NCBI RefSeq assembly: GCF_002119765.1
Contig: NZ_CP021112.1
Location: 4,396,501-4,460,500, forward strand
DNA length: 64,000 bases
Reading direction: 5' to 3'
DNA from: Pseudorhodoplanes sinuspersici
GTDB lineage: Bacteria; Pseudomonadota; Alphaproteobacteria; Rhizobiales; Xanthobacteraceae
Part shown: piece by piece, positions 51,132-59,727 of the stretch
Layout: every line of letters begins with the position of its first letter
Position numbering within the stretch: the first letter of the stretch is position 1
The notes under the pieces: model-generated
Database searches by the model: none
What the model saw: only the letters and a program-made list of their open reading frames with translations
Told to the model about the DNA's origin: nothing
Program-made: the position numbers and the translations under genes

Positions 51132-52181
51132 GTGTTCAGAACCGCAATCGTCATCACGCTCGTTGTGAGCACGACCGCTTTTTCAGCATCGACCGACGTG
51201 TCGGCGCAAAGCCGCTGGCCGGCCGGCGACCAGATCGGCATGGCCAACAATCTCGGCACCGCGACATGGCAGCGCTGTGCGCCGCTGCTGGCCAATCCGA
51301 AAGCGAAATCCTACGAGATCTCGCATGTCCGCTCGAACACCATGCCGCAATCGCCGTTCGGCACACCATTGGTCGAGAAATATCGTCCGACGGTCGGCAT
51401 TCCCGGTACGCGCCATGCCTTCAACGGCGAGGACACGATAAGCGGCGAGCCGGGCGCGCAGGGCACGCAGATGGATGCGCTGGGGCATTTCGCCGTGTTG
51501 CCGGAGCCCTGGGACGGCAAGAGCGAATTTCCGTCTAGCCGCGCAACGTACTATGGCGGGTATACGCAACAGCAGGTGAAACCCGCGCCTGACGTGCCGC
51601 TGCAAAAACTCGGCATTGAGAACGTGCCGCCCATTGTCACGACCGCCGTGCTGCTTGATGCCAAGACGCATCTCGGCAAGGGGCAGGCGATGCAGCCGGG
51701 CGCTGTGGTGACCGCCGCCGACATCGAAGCGATGCTGAAGGCGCAAGGGCTTGGGGAGCGGGGACTGATGCCAGGGGACGTGCTCTACATCTACACGGGA
51801 TGGGGCGACGGCTGGATCGATCCCGACACCGCAAAAGATTATTACACCAAAGGTCCGGGGCTGGCCTATGACGCGGCGAAATATATAGAAGATAGGCAGG
51901 TCGTGCTGGTTGCGCTCGACAATCCGTTCACCGATCCGGTACCCGACGGACTGCTGATGGGAAAAGCTGGGCCGGCGCCGGGGACGCCGCCCGCGCTGCC
52001 ATTCGCGATCCATCATCACAATCTGGTTCAGGCCGGCATTCACCAAATCCAGAACGCCAATCTCGGCGAACTAGCAAAGGACAAGGTGTGGCTGTCCTGC
52101 ACGATCATCCTGCCGCTGCGATCCAAAGGCGGATCAGGATCGCCCGTGCGGCCGGTTTCGATCGGGGTGCCAGCGCAGTAG
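51132..52181 (+). CDS. Secreted cyclase-family (kynurenine formamidase-like) hydrolase
   Basis: A 349-aa protein starting at GTG 51132. The signal peptide (VITLVVSTTAFSASTDVSA) precedes a cyclase-family domain (PF04199 type): GTQMDALGHF carries the metal-binding HxGTHxD-like motif in variant form, with a later HHHNLVQAGIHQIQN and GDVLYIYTGWGDGW. Family members hydrolyse amides or lactones with a metal ion. Coupling to the DctP gene suggests that the receptor may bind its substrate or product. Confidence 0.85.
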   Translation: MFRTAIVITLVVSTTAFSASTDVSAQSRWPAGDQIGMANNLGTATWQRCAPLLANPKAKSYEISHVRSNTMPQSPFGTPLVEKYRPTVGIPGTRHAFNGEDTISGEPGAQGTQMDALGHFAVLPEPWDGKSEFPSSRATYYGGYTQQQVKPAPDVPLQKLGIENVPPIVTTAVLLDAKTHLGKGQAMQPGAVVTAADIEAMLKAQGLGERGLMPGDVLYIYTGWGDGWIDPDTAKDYYTKGPGLAYDAAKYIEDRQVVLVALDNPFTDPVPDGLLMGKAGPAPGTPPALPFAIHHHNLVQAGIHQIQNANLGELAKDKVWLSCTIILPLRSKGGSGSPVRPVSIGVPAQ

Positions 52182-52190
52182 CTTGCCTTG

Positions 52191-52907
52191 CTACCGCCGC
52201 GCGACCGTGACCTTCTTTGGCGGCTGCTTCTTGGCCGCGGCGAGCGCGCGTTTCGCCTTCGCGACCTTTTTCTTCTTGAGCGCTTCCTGCCGTTTGCATT
52301 CGGCATGCTCGGCTTTCGCAAGCTCGATGCGCTCGGCAGTGCTGGCTTCGCGGAAGAATTCGTGGCGACCGGCCTGCACGACAGGGACGAACTCCTTCCT
52401 GAAGCGGCAGGCATTGCGTGGCGACGTCAGCGCGGCGTTCATGTAATAGCGGATGGATTGCTCTTCGACATTGCTGCGGCCTTCCAGTTCGTCCTTGGCA
52501 ATGGCCATCGAATAGGTCCAGGCCGCTCCGCCGCGGGGCGTTCGTCGTGCGCTGGGCAGACAGGCAAAGGAAAACTGGCAGGTCTTGCTGCGTTGATAGA
52601 AGACGACGTCGCAAATGTTCGAGCCGCCCCAGATCGCCCTGTTGGCATTGGCCCGTGCAACGACGACACGCGCGACATGACGCTGTCCAATCTCCGGCTC
52701 GTCCGTGGAGCCGCCCTCGAAATAGACCGCGAGGGCGAGACAATAGAGCTGTGTTTCGGCAACGATGTTGCGGCTGATATCGATATTATCGTCGCGGATG
52801 ACGCGCGGCTCTTCAAATAAAACGGCCCGCGCTTGTGCGTGACCGATATTCAGACATGCAATGGTTGTTGCGAACGCAAGATGAAATAATGCAGTCTTCG
52901 GCTGCAT
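52191..52907 (-). CDS. SleB-like cell wall hydrolase (Hydrolase_2)
   Basis: A 238-aa protein with a signal peptide (FHLAFATTIACLNIGHAQA). The SleB/Hydrolase_2 domain is clear: AETQLYCLALAVYFEGGSTDEPEIGQRHVARVVVARANANRAIW and CDVVFYQRSKTCQFSFAC, where the Glu of YFEG is the likely catalytic acid. The C-terminus is Lys/Ala-rich (KKKKVAKAKRALAAAKKQPPKK). GGGAGG precedes the start at 52907. It probably cleaves peptidoglycan glycan strands. Confidence 0.88.
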   Translation of the reverse strand: MQPKTALFHLAFATTIACLNIGHAQARAVLFEEPRVIRDDNIDISRNIVAETQLYCLALAVYFEGGSTDEPEIGQRHVARVVVARANANRAIWGGSNICDVVFYQRSKTCQFSFACLPSARRTPRGGAAWTYSMAIAKDELEGRSNVEEQSIRYYMNAALTSPRNACRFRKEFVPVVQAGRHEFFREASTAERIELAKAEHAECKRQEALKKKKVAKAKRALAAAKKQPPKKVTVARR

Positions 52908-53054
52908 TGCCTCCCTCCCACTTCCGTCCTGTCCCTTCGCGATCCTATAAACAGGGCACGCCATTTGGCCAGACCCCTGAAAGGGAAAGTCCCAGCTCAA
53001 TTGTGGCGAGGGAACCGGGCAGGGCAATCGAGTTCTTAAGAAAGGGTTAACGTC

Positions 53055-53447
53055 ATGGCCGCCGCGACTATGATCGAATATGATGAGGCATCACCGGCGG
53101 TTCGTGCGGTGTTCGACGACATCAAGGCGTCTCGCAACGTGCTGGACGTCAACAATTTCTGGAAGTATCTCGCGCGCGATCCGGCGCTGCTGCAGCGCAC
53201 CTGGGAGAGCGTAAAACAGGTGATGGCGCCCGGTGCGCTCGATCCCTTGACCAAGGAAATGATCTATCTCGCGGTCAGCGTCACCAACGGCTGCGCCTAT
53301 TGCATCGCCAGTCACACCGCAGCCGCACGCAAGGCCGGCATGACCGAAGAGATGTTCGGCGAGGTGATGGCCGTGACCGGCATGGCCAACGAAACCAATC
53401 GGTTGGCGAATGGCTATCGCGTGCCGATCGATCCGATGTTTGATTGA
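53055..53447 (+). CDS. AhpD/carboxymuconolactone decarboxylase-like protein
   Basis: A 130-aa helical protein. LTKEMIYLAVSVTNGCAYCIASHTAAARKAGMTEEMFGEV contains the CxxC and downstream His of the AhpD-type redox site (Glu-x-Cys-x-x-Cys-x-x-x-His). Such proteins act as peroxidase-linked disulfide reductases or in carbon-compound metabolism. It stands alone; a hairpin region follows. Confidence 0.9.
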   Translation: MAAATMIEYDEASPAVRAVFDDIKASRNVLDVNNFWKYLARDPALLQRTWESVKQVMAPGALDPLTKEMIYLAVSVTNGCAYCIASHTAAARKAGMTEEMFGEVMAVTGMANETNRLANGYRVPIDPMFD

Positions 53448-53451
53448 AGCC

Positions 53452-53508
53452 TTAGAGCGTTTTCGAGTGAAGTGGGTACCTGTTCGCGTAAAGAAAACGC
53501 GTCAAAAC
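53452..53508 (+). repeat. Dispersed repeat (AGAGCGTTTTCGAG type)
   Basis: TTAGAGCGTTTTCGAGTGAAG, then GGTTCGCGTAAAG-like sequence and AAAACGCGTCAAAAC, with GCGTTTTC and GAAAACGC as inverted arms. This is a repeat type frequently found after genes in Bradyrhizobium and Rhodopseudomonas. It immediately follows the AhpD-like gene. Confidence 0.75.
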
Positions 53509-53516
53509 AAAAAGCG

Positions 53517-53553
53517 AGAGCCCTGGCTTTGATTCCATCAAAGCCAGGGCTCT
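53517..53553. terminator. Perfect 17-bp hairpin downstream of AhpD-like gene
   Basis: AGAGCCCTGGCTTTGAT and ATCAAAGCCAGGGCTCT pair perfectly around TCC. The stem is long, but only a short ATTAAC follows, so it may act as a processing or mRNA-stability structure as much as a terminator. It lies between two convergent genes. Confidence 0.65.
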
Positions 53554-53583
53554 ATTAACACAGGCTCGTATGGGTGAGGGCTG

Positions 53584-54027
53584 CTACCACTCTTCTGGGC
53601 AGGGCAGTAGCATCGCCCACAGATCGGGGCCGTTTTTCACGATCTTCATTTTCGGCGTGAGTCCGCCCTTGCGCTCGATCCAATCCAGCACGGGTTCGGG
53701 ATAATAAGACATCAGATCCCGCGTGCCGGATGCGCTGGCAAGCTTTCCCTTGAATGGCCAGTTTTGCACCGTATAGGCTTCATGAAAGCCAAGGCTTGCA
53801 CGCGGTGTCACACAAATTTTGTTGTGGGGCACGATGCCCAATACCAGGGTGCAGGCTGAATTGCAGATGCCATCGATGATAACGCGCTCGCCGCTATCGC
53901 GAACGCGCTTGTACTTGACCTTGTATTTTTCGACTTCGCCGCCGTGATCGCGCGTAATGCGCAGGTCGGCAAAGGCCGGCACGGACGTCAGGCAGAGCAA
54001 GCCGACGACAACCCCCACAAACCGCAT
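53584..54027 (-). CDS. Periplasmic ClpP/crotonase-like protein (COG3904-like)
   Basis: A 147-aa protein with a signal peptide (VVVGLLCLTSVPAFA). VIIDGICNSACTLVLGIVPHNKICVTPRASLGFHEA matches the ClpP/crotonase-like pattern of small periplasmic proteins: the candidate nucleophile Ser57 in SAC and His82 in GFHEA at the expected spacing. Two or more Cys suggest a disulfide. Protease activity is unproven for the group. Confidence 0.75.
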   Translation of the reverse strand: MRFVGVVVGLLCLTSVPAFADLRITRDHGGEVEKYKVKYKRVRDSGERVIIDGICNSACTLVLGIVPHNKICVTPRASLGFHEAYTVQNWPFKGKLASASGTRDLMSYYPEPVLDWIERKGGLTPKMKIVKNGPDLWAMLLPCPEEW

Positions 54028-54190
54028 CCCCGCCCCGAACTGATTTCTGACGCACACTCACTGCGCATCCCAAAAGGCCGCAGCTGGGCAACAAATTGGC
54101 GAAATCGCGTTTTCAAATGGTTAACGTTAAACATCCGTTGCCGGGATTGGGTGTTCAACGACAGGGCTGGCGCCCCCCAACGTTAAGCCC

Positions 54191-55318
54191 TCAATAGACC
54201 ACGACGCTCCGGATGCTCTTGCCTTCATGCATCAGGTCAAAGCCCTTGTTGATGTCCTCCAGGGGCAGGAGATGCGTGATCATCGGGTCGATCTCGATCT
54301 TCTTGTCCATGTACCAGTCGACGATCTTCGGCACATCGGTGCGGCCTCTCGCGCCGCCAAAAGCCGAGCCTTTCCACACGCGGCCGGTGACAAGCTGGAA
54401 TGGCCGGGTCGAAATCTCCGCACCCGCCGGCGCGACGCCGATGATCACCGAGACGCCCCAGCCGCGATGACAGGCTTCCAGTGCCTGACGCATGACCGTG
54501 ACGTTGCCGGTACAGTCGAATGTGTAGTCGGCGCCGCCGATCTGGTCGGCCGGCGTTTTGGTCATATCGACGAGATAGGGGACGAGGTCCTTGCCAATTT
54601 CTTTCGGATTGACGAAATGCGTCATACCGAAGCGCTCGCCCCAGGCCTTGCGATCGTTGTTGAGGTCGACGCCGATGATCATGTCGGCGCCTGCAAGTCT
54701 TAATCCCTGGATCACGTTGAGCCCGATGCCGCCGAGGCCGAACACGATCGTCTTCGAACCGATCTCGACCTTGGCCGTGTTGAACACTGCGCCGATGCCG
54801 GTGGTGACGCCGCAGCCGATATAGCAGATCTTGTCGAAGGGCGCGTCCTCGCGCACCTTCGCGACGGCGATTTCCGGCAGCACGGTGAAGTTCGCAAAGG
54901 TCGAACAGCCCATATAGTGATGCAACGGCTTGCCATTGAGCGAGAAACGCGAGGTGCCGTCCGGCATCAGGCCTTGACCCTGCGTCGAACGGATCGCAGT
55001 GCAGAGATTAGTCTTGCGCGAGAGACACGACGGGCATTGCCGGCATTCGGGTGTGTAAAGCGGAATGACGTGATCGCCTTTCTTCACGCTGGTCACGCCG
55101 GGACCGACGTCCACGACGACGCCGGCACCTTCATGCCCCAGAATGGCAGGAAAAAGGCCTTCCGGATCGGCGCCGGATAGCGTGAATTCGTCGGTATGGC
55201 AGATGCCGGTCGCCTTGATTTCGACCATGACTTCGCCGGCCTTTGGGCCTTCGAGCTGGACCGTCATAATTTCCAGCGGCTTGCCCGCCGCTGTCGCCAC
55301 CGCCGCGCGCACATCCAT
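54191..55318 (-). CDS. frmA: S-(hydroxymethyl)glutathione dehydrogenase (class III ADH)
   Basis: A 375-aa zinc MDR enzyme oxidising the glutathione adduct of formaldehyde with NAD+. Catalytic zinc ligands: Cys in [13 protein letters not shown], His in LGHEGAGVV, and Cys in [11 protein letters not shown]; the structural zinc Cys set is [28 protein letters not shown] binds NAD. The start at 55318 follows GGAG. It is divergent from a DMT-family transporter. Together with the GFA-family gene at 46.5 kb it points to glutathione-linked aldehyde detoxification. Confidence 0.96.
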   Translation of the reverse strand: MDVRAAVATAAGKPLEIMTVQLEGPKAGEVMVEIKATGICHTDEFTLSGADPEGLFPAILGHEGAGVVVDVGPGVTSVKKGDHVIPLYTPECRQCPSCLSRKTNLCTAIRSTQGQGLMPDGTSRFSLNGKPLHHYMGCSTFANFTVLPEIAVAKVREDAPFDKICYIGCGVTTGIGAVFNTAKVEIGSKTIVFGLGGIGLNVIQGLRLAGADMIIGVDLNNDRKAWGERFGMTHFVNPKEIGKDLVPYLVDMTKTPADQIGGADYTFDCTGNVTVMRQALEACHRGWGVSVIIGVAPAGAEISTRPFQLVTGRVWKGSAFGGARGRTDVPKIVDWYMDKKIEIDPMITHLLPLEDINKGFDLMHEGKSIRSVVVY

Positions 55319-55453
55319 GGCAATCTCCATTCCAGCGCCGCGAATTGATCGCGGCCATTCCATTCTTGCCTGTCATGCACCGATTGCAACGCCTAGCGCA
55401 ATGACATTGCGGCGAGCGTCCGCTAAAGACGTCCGCTGCTGGGAACTGCCTTT

Positions 55454-56332
55454 GTGAAGCCGTCTTTTTCCGACCTCGCCATCCGCGCAGCGCCGCTCAC
55501 TTTCGTGTTCCTGTGGAGCACGGGGTTTATCGGCGCAAAATTCGGTATGCCTTACGCGGAGCCGATGACCTTCCTGACGCTGCGAATGGCTTTCGTCGTC
55601 GCCATTCTTGCATTGATCGTTGCGGTGGTTCGGCCGCGCTGGCCGGTGGGTCTCGAGGCGGCGCATAGTGCGGCCGCGGGACTTCTGGTCCACGGTCTTT
55701 ATCTCGGCGGCGTCTTCGTTGCCATCGGCCAGGGCGTGCCCGCCGGAATTGCGGCTTTGATTCCGGGGCTTCAACCCATCCTGACATCCACGATCGCCAG
55801 CCGCTTTCTGGGTGAGCGGGTGACACCGTTGCAATGGTTTGGCCTTGCTATGGGTCTCATTGGCGTGCTGCTGGTGCTGCACGATCTCACCATCATCGGC
55901 TCAGGCTCGATACTTGGCTGGATTGCGTCATTCATGTCGTTGATCGGAATCACACTTGGGACGCTCTATCAGAAGCATTTCTGCGGGCCGATTGATTGGC
56001 GCAGCGGTAATTTGATCCAGTTTGGTGCCTGCACGATCCTGTTCGGTGCCGCCGCATGGATATTCGAGACGGGTCACGTCATCTGGAGCGGCGAGTTCAT
56101 CTTCGCGATGTTCTGGCTGGTCGTCGTGATGTCGATTTTAACAATCGCGCTGATGTACTGGCTGATCAAGCGCATCCCCGCAACCCGGGTCGCGAGCCTG
56201 TTCTATCTGGTGCCGGCAACCACGGCGGTCCTGGCCTGGCTCTTGTTCAACGAACGGCTGGATGCGCTGTCTATCAGCGGTATTGTGCTGTGTGCCGCGG
56301 CTGTCTTCATCGTCAATTACCGCAAGGCGTAA
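55454..56332 (+). CDS. DMT/EamA-family transporter
   Basis: A 292-aa inner-membrane protein with ten hydrophobic helices arranged as two EamA repeats: VFLWSTGFIGAKFGMPYAEPMTFLTLRM opens the first, and WLIKRIPATRVASLFYLVPATTAVLAWLLFNERLDALSISGIVLCAAAVFIVNY closes the second, each with the PxxxxxxxxxxxGE/NE motif of the family. It uses a GTG start. The exported or imported metabolite is unknown. Confidence 0.9.
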   Translation: MKPSFSDLAIRAAPLTFVFLWSTGFIGAKFGMPYAEPMTFLTLRMAFVVAILALIVAVVRPRWPVGLEAAHSAAAGLLVHGLYLGGVFVAIGQGVPAGIAALIPGLQPILTSTIASRFLGERVTPLQWFGLAMGLIGVLLVLHDLTIIGSGSILGWIASFMSLIGITLGTLYQKHFCGPIDWRSGNLIQFGACTILFGAAAWIFETGHVIWSGEFIFAMFWLVVVMSILTIALMYWLIKRIPATRVASLFYLVPATTAVLAWLLFNERLDALSISGIVLCAAAVFIVNYRKA

Positions 56333-56342
56333 ATGTCGGCCT

Positions 56343-56741
56343 TCACGTCCCAAACTTGCCCGGGATCACGAGCTGCGTCTGCGTAACGATCGCCGCGAGC
56401 TTTCCATCGCCTCGGGAAATCTTTGTCTGCCAGACCATCGTGGTGCGTCCGCGATGAAGTGGCGTGCATTCCGCCCTGACGGTGTCGCCGATATTGATGG
56501 CGGCAAAGAAATTGGTCTTGCTTTCGATCGTCGCCGTCGTCGTGTTTTCAGGAAGATTGATGATCGTCGCCGCGCCGCCAAGGTCGTCGGCCAGCGCCAT
56601 CACCGCGCCGCCATGCATGTTGCCGTTGCGATTGCCGAGCTCCGGCCGCACGTGCAGTTCGGCTTCGACGCGTTCGGGAGAATAGTGGATGACCTTGATG
56701 CCCAGCGTGGAGGCGAAGGGCGGCGGCTGATCCTGACGCAT
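56343..56741 (-). CDS. Hotdog-fold thioesterase (PaaI-like)
   Basis: A 132-aa acyl-CoA thioesterase-like protein. NRNGNMHGGAVMALADDLGGAATI holds the conserved HGG and Asp of PaaI-type enzymes; TATIESKTNFFAAINIGDTVRAE follows. The start at 56741 with GGAAG avoids overlap with the upstream carboxylesterase gene; an ATG at 56786 would add 15 residues inside it. The pair is probably one operon. Confidence 0.88.
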   Translation of the reverse strand: MRQDQPPPFASTLGIKVIHYSPERVEAELHVRPELGNRNGNMHGGAVMALADDLGGAATIINLPENTTTATIESKTNFFAAINIGDTVRAECTPLHRGRTTMVWQTKISRGDGKLAAIVTQTQLVIPGKFGT

Positions 56742-56757
56742 GAGCTTCCAATATAGA

Positions 56758-57393
56758 TTACGCCTGAGCGGGAAAATATCGCTCAAGCCAGTTGAACGCG
56801 AAGATGAGATCCTGCTGCGTCAGAGTGTGTCCAGCCGGAACCATTTCCAGCGTCACGTCGGCACCGGCTTCACCGAGCAATGCAGCAAAGTAGGATGGTT
56901 GATCAGAGGGCACGAGCGGGTCGTCCTTACCGGACAGGAGCAACACCGGAAAACCGGTCAGGTCGGGGAGGGGCCGCGGATCGAATGGCAGCATCGCCCT
57001 CATCAACAATGCGCCGGCAAGCTGATCCGGATCGCGCCGCATTAACGACCAACCGATATTGGCGCCGTTGGAAAAGCCGAGCACGACGGGCGGAGCCAGG
57101 TGATAGACAGCCCGCGCCCGCGCCAGAAACCCCGCCAGCTCATTCGTGCGTGTTTCGAAATCGGGAAGGTCCCAGACGCCTTCTTCGTGACGGCGGAAGA
57201 AGCGGTTGAGACCTTCTTCAGACACTCTCCCGCGCGGAGACAGAATTGCGGCGCCTGGAGCCAGCATTTCGCCAAGCGGAATCAGGTCGTTCTCGTCGGC
57301 GCCTGTGCCATGCAACAACAGAAGTGGTGGCCGCGACGGATCTGCCGCCGGAATGTATCGATGAACGAATCCAAGATCGGGTGCCTGTGTCAC
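56758..57393 (-). CDS. Carboxylesterase/phospholipase-type alpha/beta hydrolase
   Basis: A 211-aa serine hydrolase of the YpfH/acyl-protein-thioesterase type. LLLLHGTGADENDLIPLGEMLAPGAAILSPRG opens the fold, VVLGFSNGANIGWSL is the nucleophile elbow, SGKDDPLVP supplies Asp and VPAGHTLTQQD supplies His. It is 16 bases upstream of the thioesterase start used here. The natural substrate is unknown. Confidence 0.9.
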   Translation of the reverse strand: MTQAPDLGFVHRYIPAADPSRPPLLLLHGTGADENDLIPLGEMLAPGAAILSPRGRVSEEGLNRFFRRHEEGVWDLPDFETRTNELAGFLARARAVYHLAPPVVLGFSNGANIGWSLMRRDPDQLAGALLMRAMLPFDPRPLPDLTGFPVLLLSGKDDPLVPSDQPSYFAALLGEAGADVTLEMVPAGHTLTQQDLIFAFNWLERYFPAQA

Positions 57394-57467
57394 GGCCCAT
57401 CATACATGCCGTTGGGGTGTGGCATGCAAGTGCCGGGACGCAGATCAAGCCCGCGCCCCGGCACAGA

Positions 57468-58127
<660 letters not shown>

Positions 58128-58372
58128 GATAATCCTCCTGAAGGCTCTTTCAGCGATCGCGCTCTTCCGAGCGAGGCAAAATTAAACTAATGGCAAAAGA
58201 GCAGACGCCGGTCGGTGTTGGCGACACTATATAAAGGGGAATGGGAACAAATATAAGACGGTAATGTCCCAGTTTGAGGCCGATGCAGAGTGACTTTTTC
58301 TTGAATTGCAAATGGCATCGCAACAATTTTTTCCAAGCCGGATCATGGCGACTTCCGGTAGCTTGAGCCAGC

Positions 58373-59668
58373 ATGGATATTGAGAGTCTCCTGTCCCATT
58401 TTGCCGTAGCGCTTGGCATCGGTCTCCTGATCGGCATCGAGCGGGGCTGGCGTACGCGTGATCATGCGGAGGGCAGCCGGACGGCCGGGGTTCGCACTTT
58501 TACAATCATAGGCCTGCTTGGCGGCACCATCGGTATGATTGCGGACGCCACAGGGGCACCGCTCAGTCTTGCGGGCGGTGTCATTCTGGGGCTCGGCTTC
58601 ATCGCCTTTGCCGTCCCCTTCACAATCATGTGCCGCGACGAAAATCTTGCCGACAAAAGCTATTCGGCGACCACGGCAATCGCCGGCATGCTCACTTTTG
58701 CGTTGGCCGCTTATGCGATGATCGGCGATATGCGCGCCGCCGCCGCTGCGGCCGTCGCGACCGTTTGCATTCTGGCCCTGCGTGCGCCGCTGCATGAATG
58801 GCTGACGAAGATCAACGAGAACGAAATCCGAAGTGCGCTGATCCTGCTGGCGATGACGTTCATCGCCTTGCCGATTATACCGAACGACCCGATCGGTCCG
58901 TTCGGCGGTGTCAAGCCGCGTGAGATATGGCTGATTGCCATCATCCTCGCGGGGGTGTCGTTCGCCGGCTATGTTGCGGTTAAAGTGCTGGGTGCCCGGC
59001 ATGGCACGTTGCTGGCTGCCGCCGCGGGCGGCCTCGTTTCCTCGACGGCCGTCGCCGCATCGAATGCGAAGCGCGCCGCCGCCGGCGAGGGAACACCGCG
59101 TTTGCTGGCAGCCGGCGTTGCGCTGGCAACCGCCGTGTCATTCGCCCGCGTGATCGCGATCGTGGCTGTCCTGAAGCCGGACCTTTTGCGGCTGATTGCG
59201 CCGCCGCTCGTCGTGGCTGTCATCATCGCGACGGCCTATGCCTTGATCACGACTTACTGGCGGAAAGGAGAAAAGGACGAGGACCAGACGGTGAAGTTCC
59301 GTAATCCGTTCGGCTTCTGGTCGGTGATCGGATTTGCGGTGTTACTGGCCGCGATCGTTCTGGCCGGACGTGTGCTCGGGGAGAGCCTTGGTGCTGCGGG
59401 CGCCATCATCGGCGCGCTGGCGTTAGGCCTCGCCGACGTCGATGCTGTGACTGTGTCAATGGCAAACCTGACGCCGCAGCCCTTGTCTCTTCAAAACGCG
59501 GCGGTTGCCATTCTCGCTGCCGTGGTCAGCAATAACCTTAGCAAGATTGCCATTGGTGCCGCGGTCGGCCGCGGCGCCTTCGCCATCGAGATCGCCGCGA
59601 TGGCCTTCCTCTGTTTTGCCGGCGGAGCGGTCGCCTTTTGGCTGGCGGCTCTGATGCTGTCGGCGTAA
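58373..59668 (+). CDS. MgtC/SapB N-terminal plus DUF4010 membrane protein
   Basis: A 431-aa polytopic protein with about 12 helices. Residues 1-140 are MgtC-like (LLSHFAVALGIGLLIGIERGW and RTAGVRTFTIIGLLGGTIGM); residues from about 180 are the DUF4010 half (PNDPIGPFGGVKPREIWLIAIILAGVSFAGYVAVK, GGLVSSTAVAASNAKRAA). Such fusions are common and their transport role is unproven. ATG 58373 has no strong ribosome binding site. Confidence 0.9.
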   Translation: MDIESLLSHFAVALGIGLLIGIERGWRTRDHAEGSRTAGVRTFTIIGLLGGTIGMIADATGAPLSLAGGVILGLGFIAFAVPFTIMCRDENLADKSYSATTAIAGMLTFALAAYAMIGDMRAAAAAAVATVCILALRAPLHEWLTKINENEIRSALILLAMTFIALPIIPNDPIGPFGGVKPREIWLIAIILAGVSFAGYVAVKVLGARHGTLLAAAAGGLVSSTAVAASNAKRAAAGEGTPRLLAAGVALATAVSFARVIAIVAVLKPDLLRLIAPPLVVAVIIATAYALITTYWRKGEKDEDQTVKFRNPFGFWSVIGFAVLLAAIVLAGRVLGESLGAAGAIIGALALGLADVDAVTVSMANLTPQPLSLQNAAVAILAAVVSNNLSKIAIGAAVGRGAFAIEIAAMAFLCFAGGAVAFWLAALMLSA

Positions 59669-59727
59669 TCCGAATTGACATTTCTGCTGCAGCGCCGAAA
59701 AGTTAGGCGAGTAGGGGCTATCGCCGT

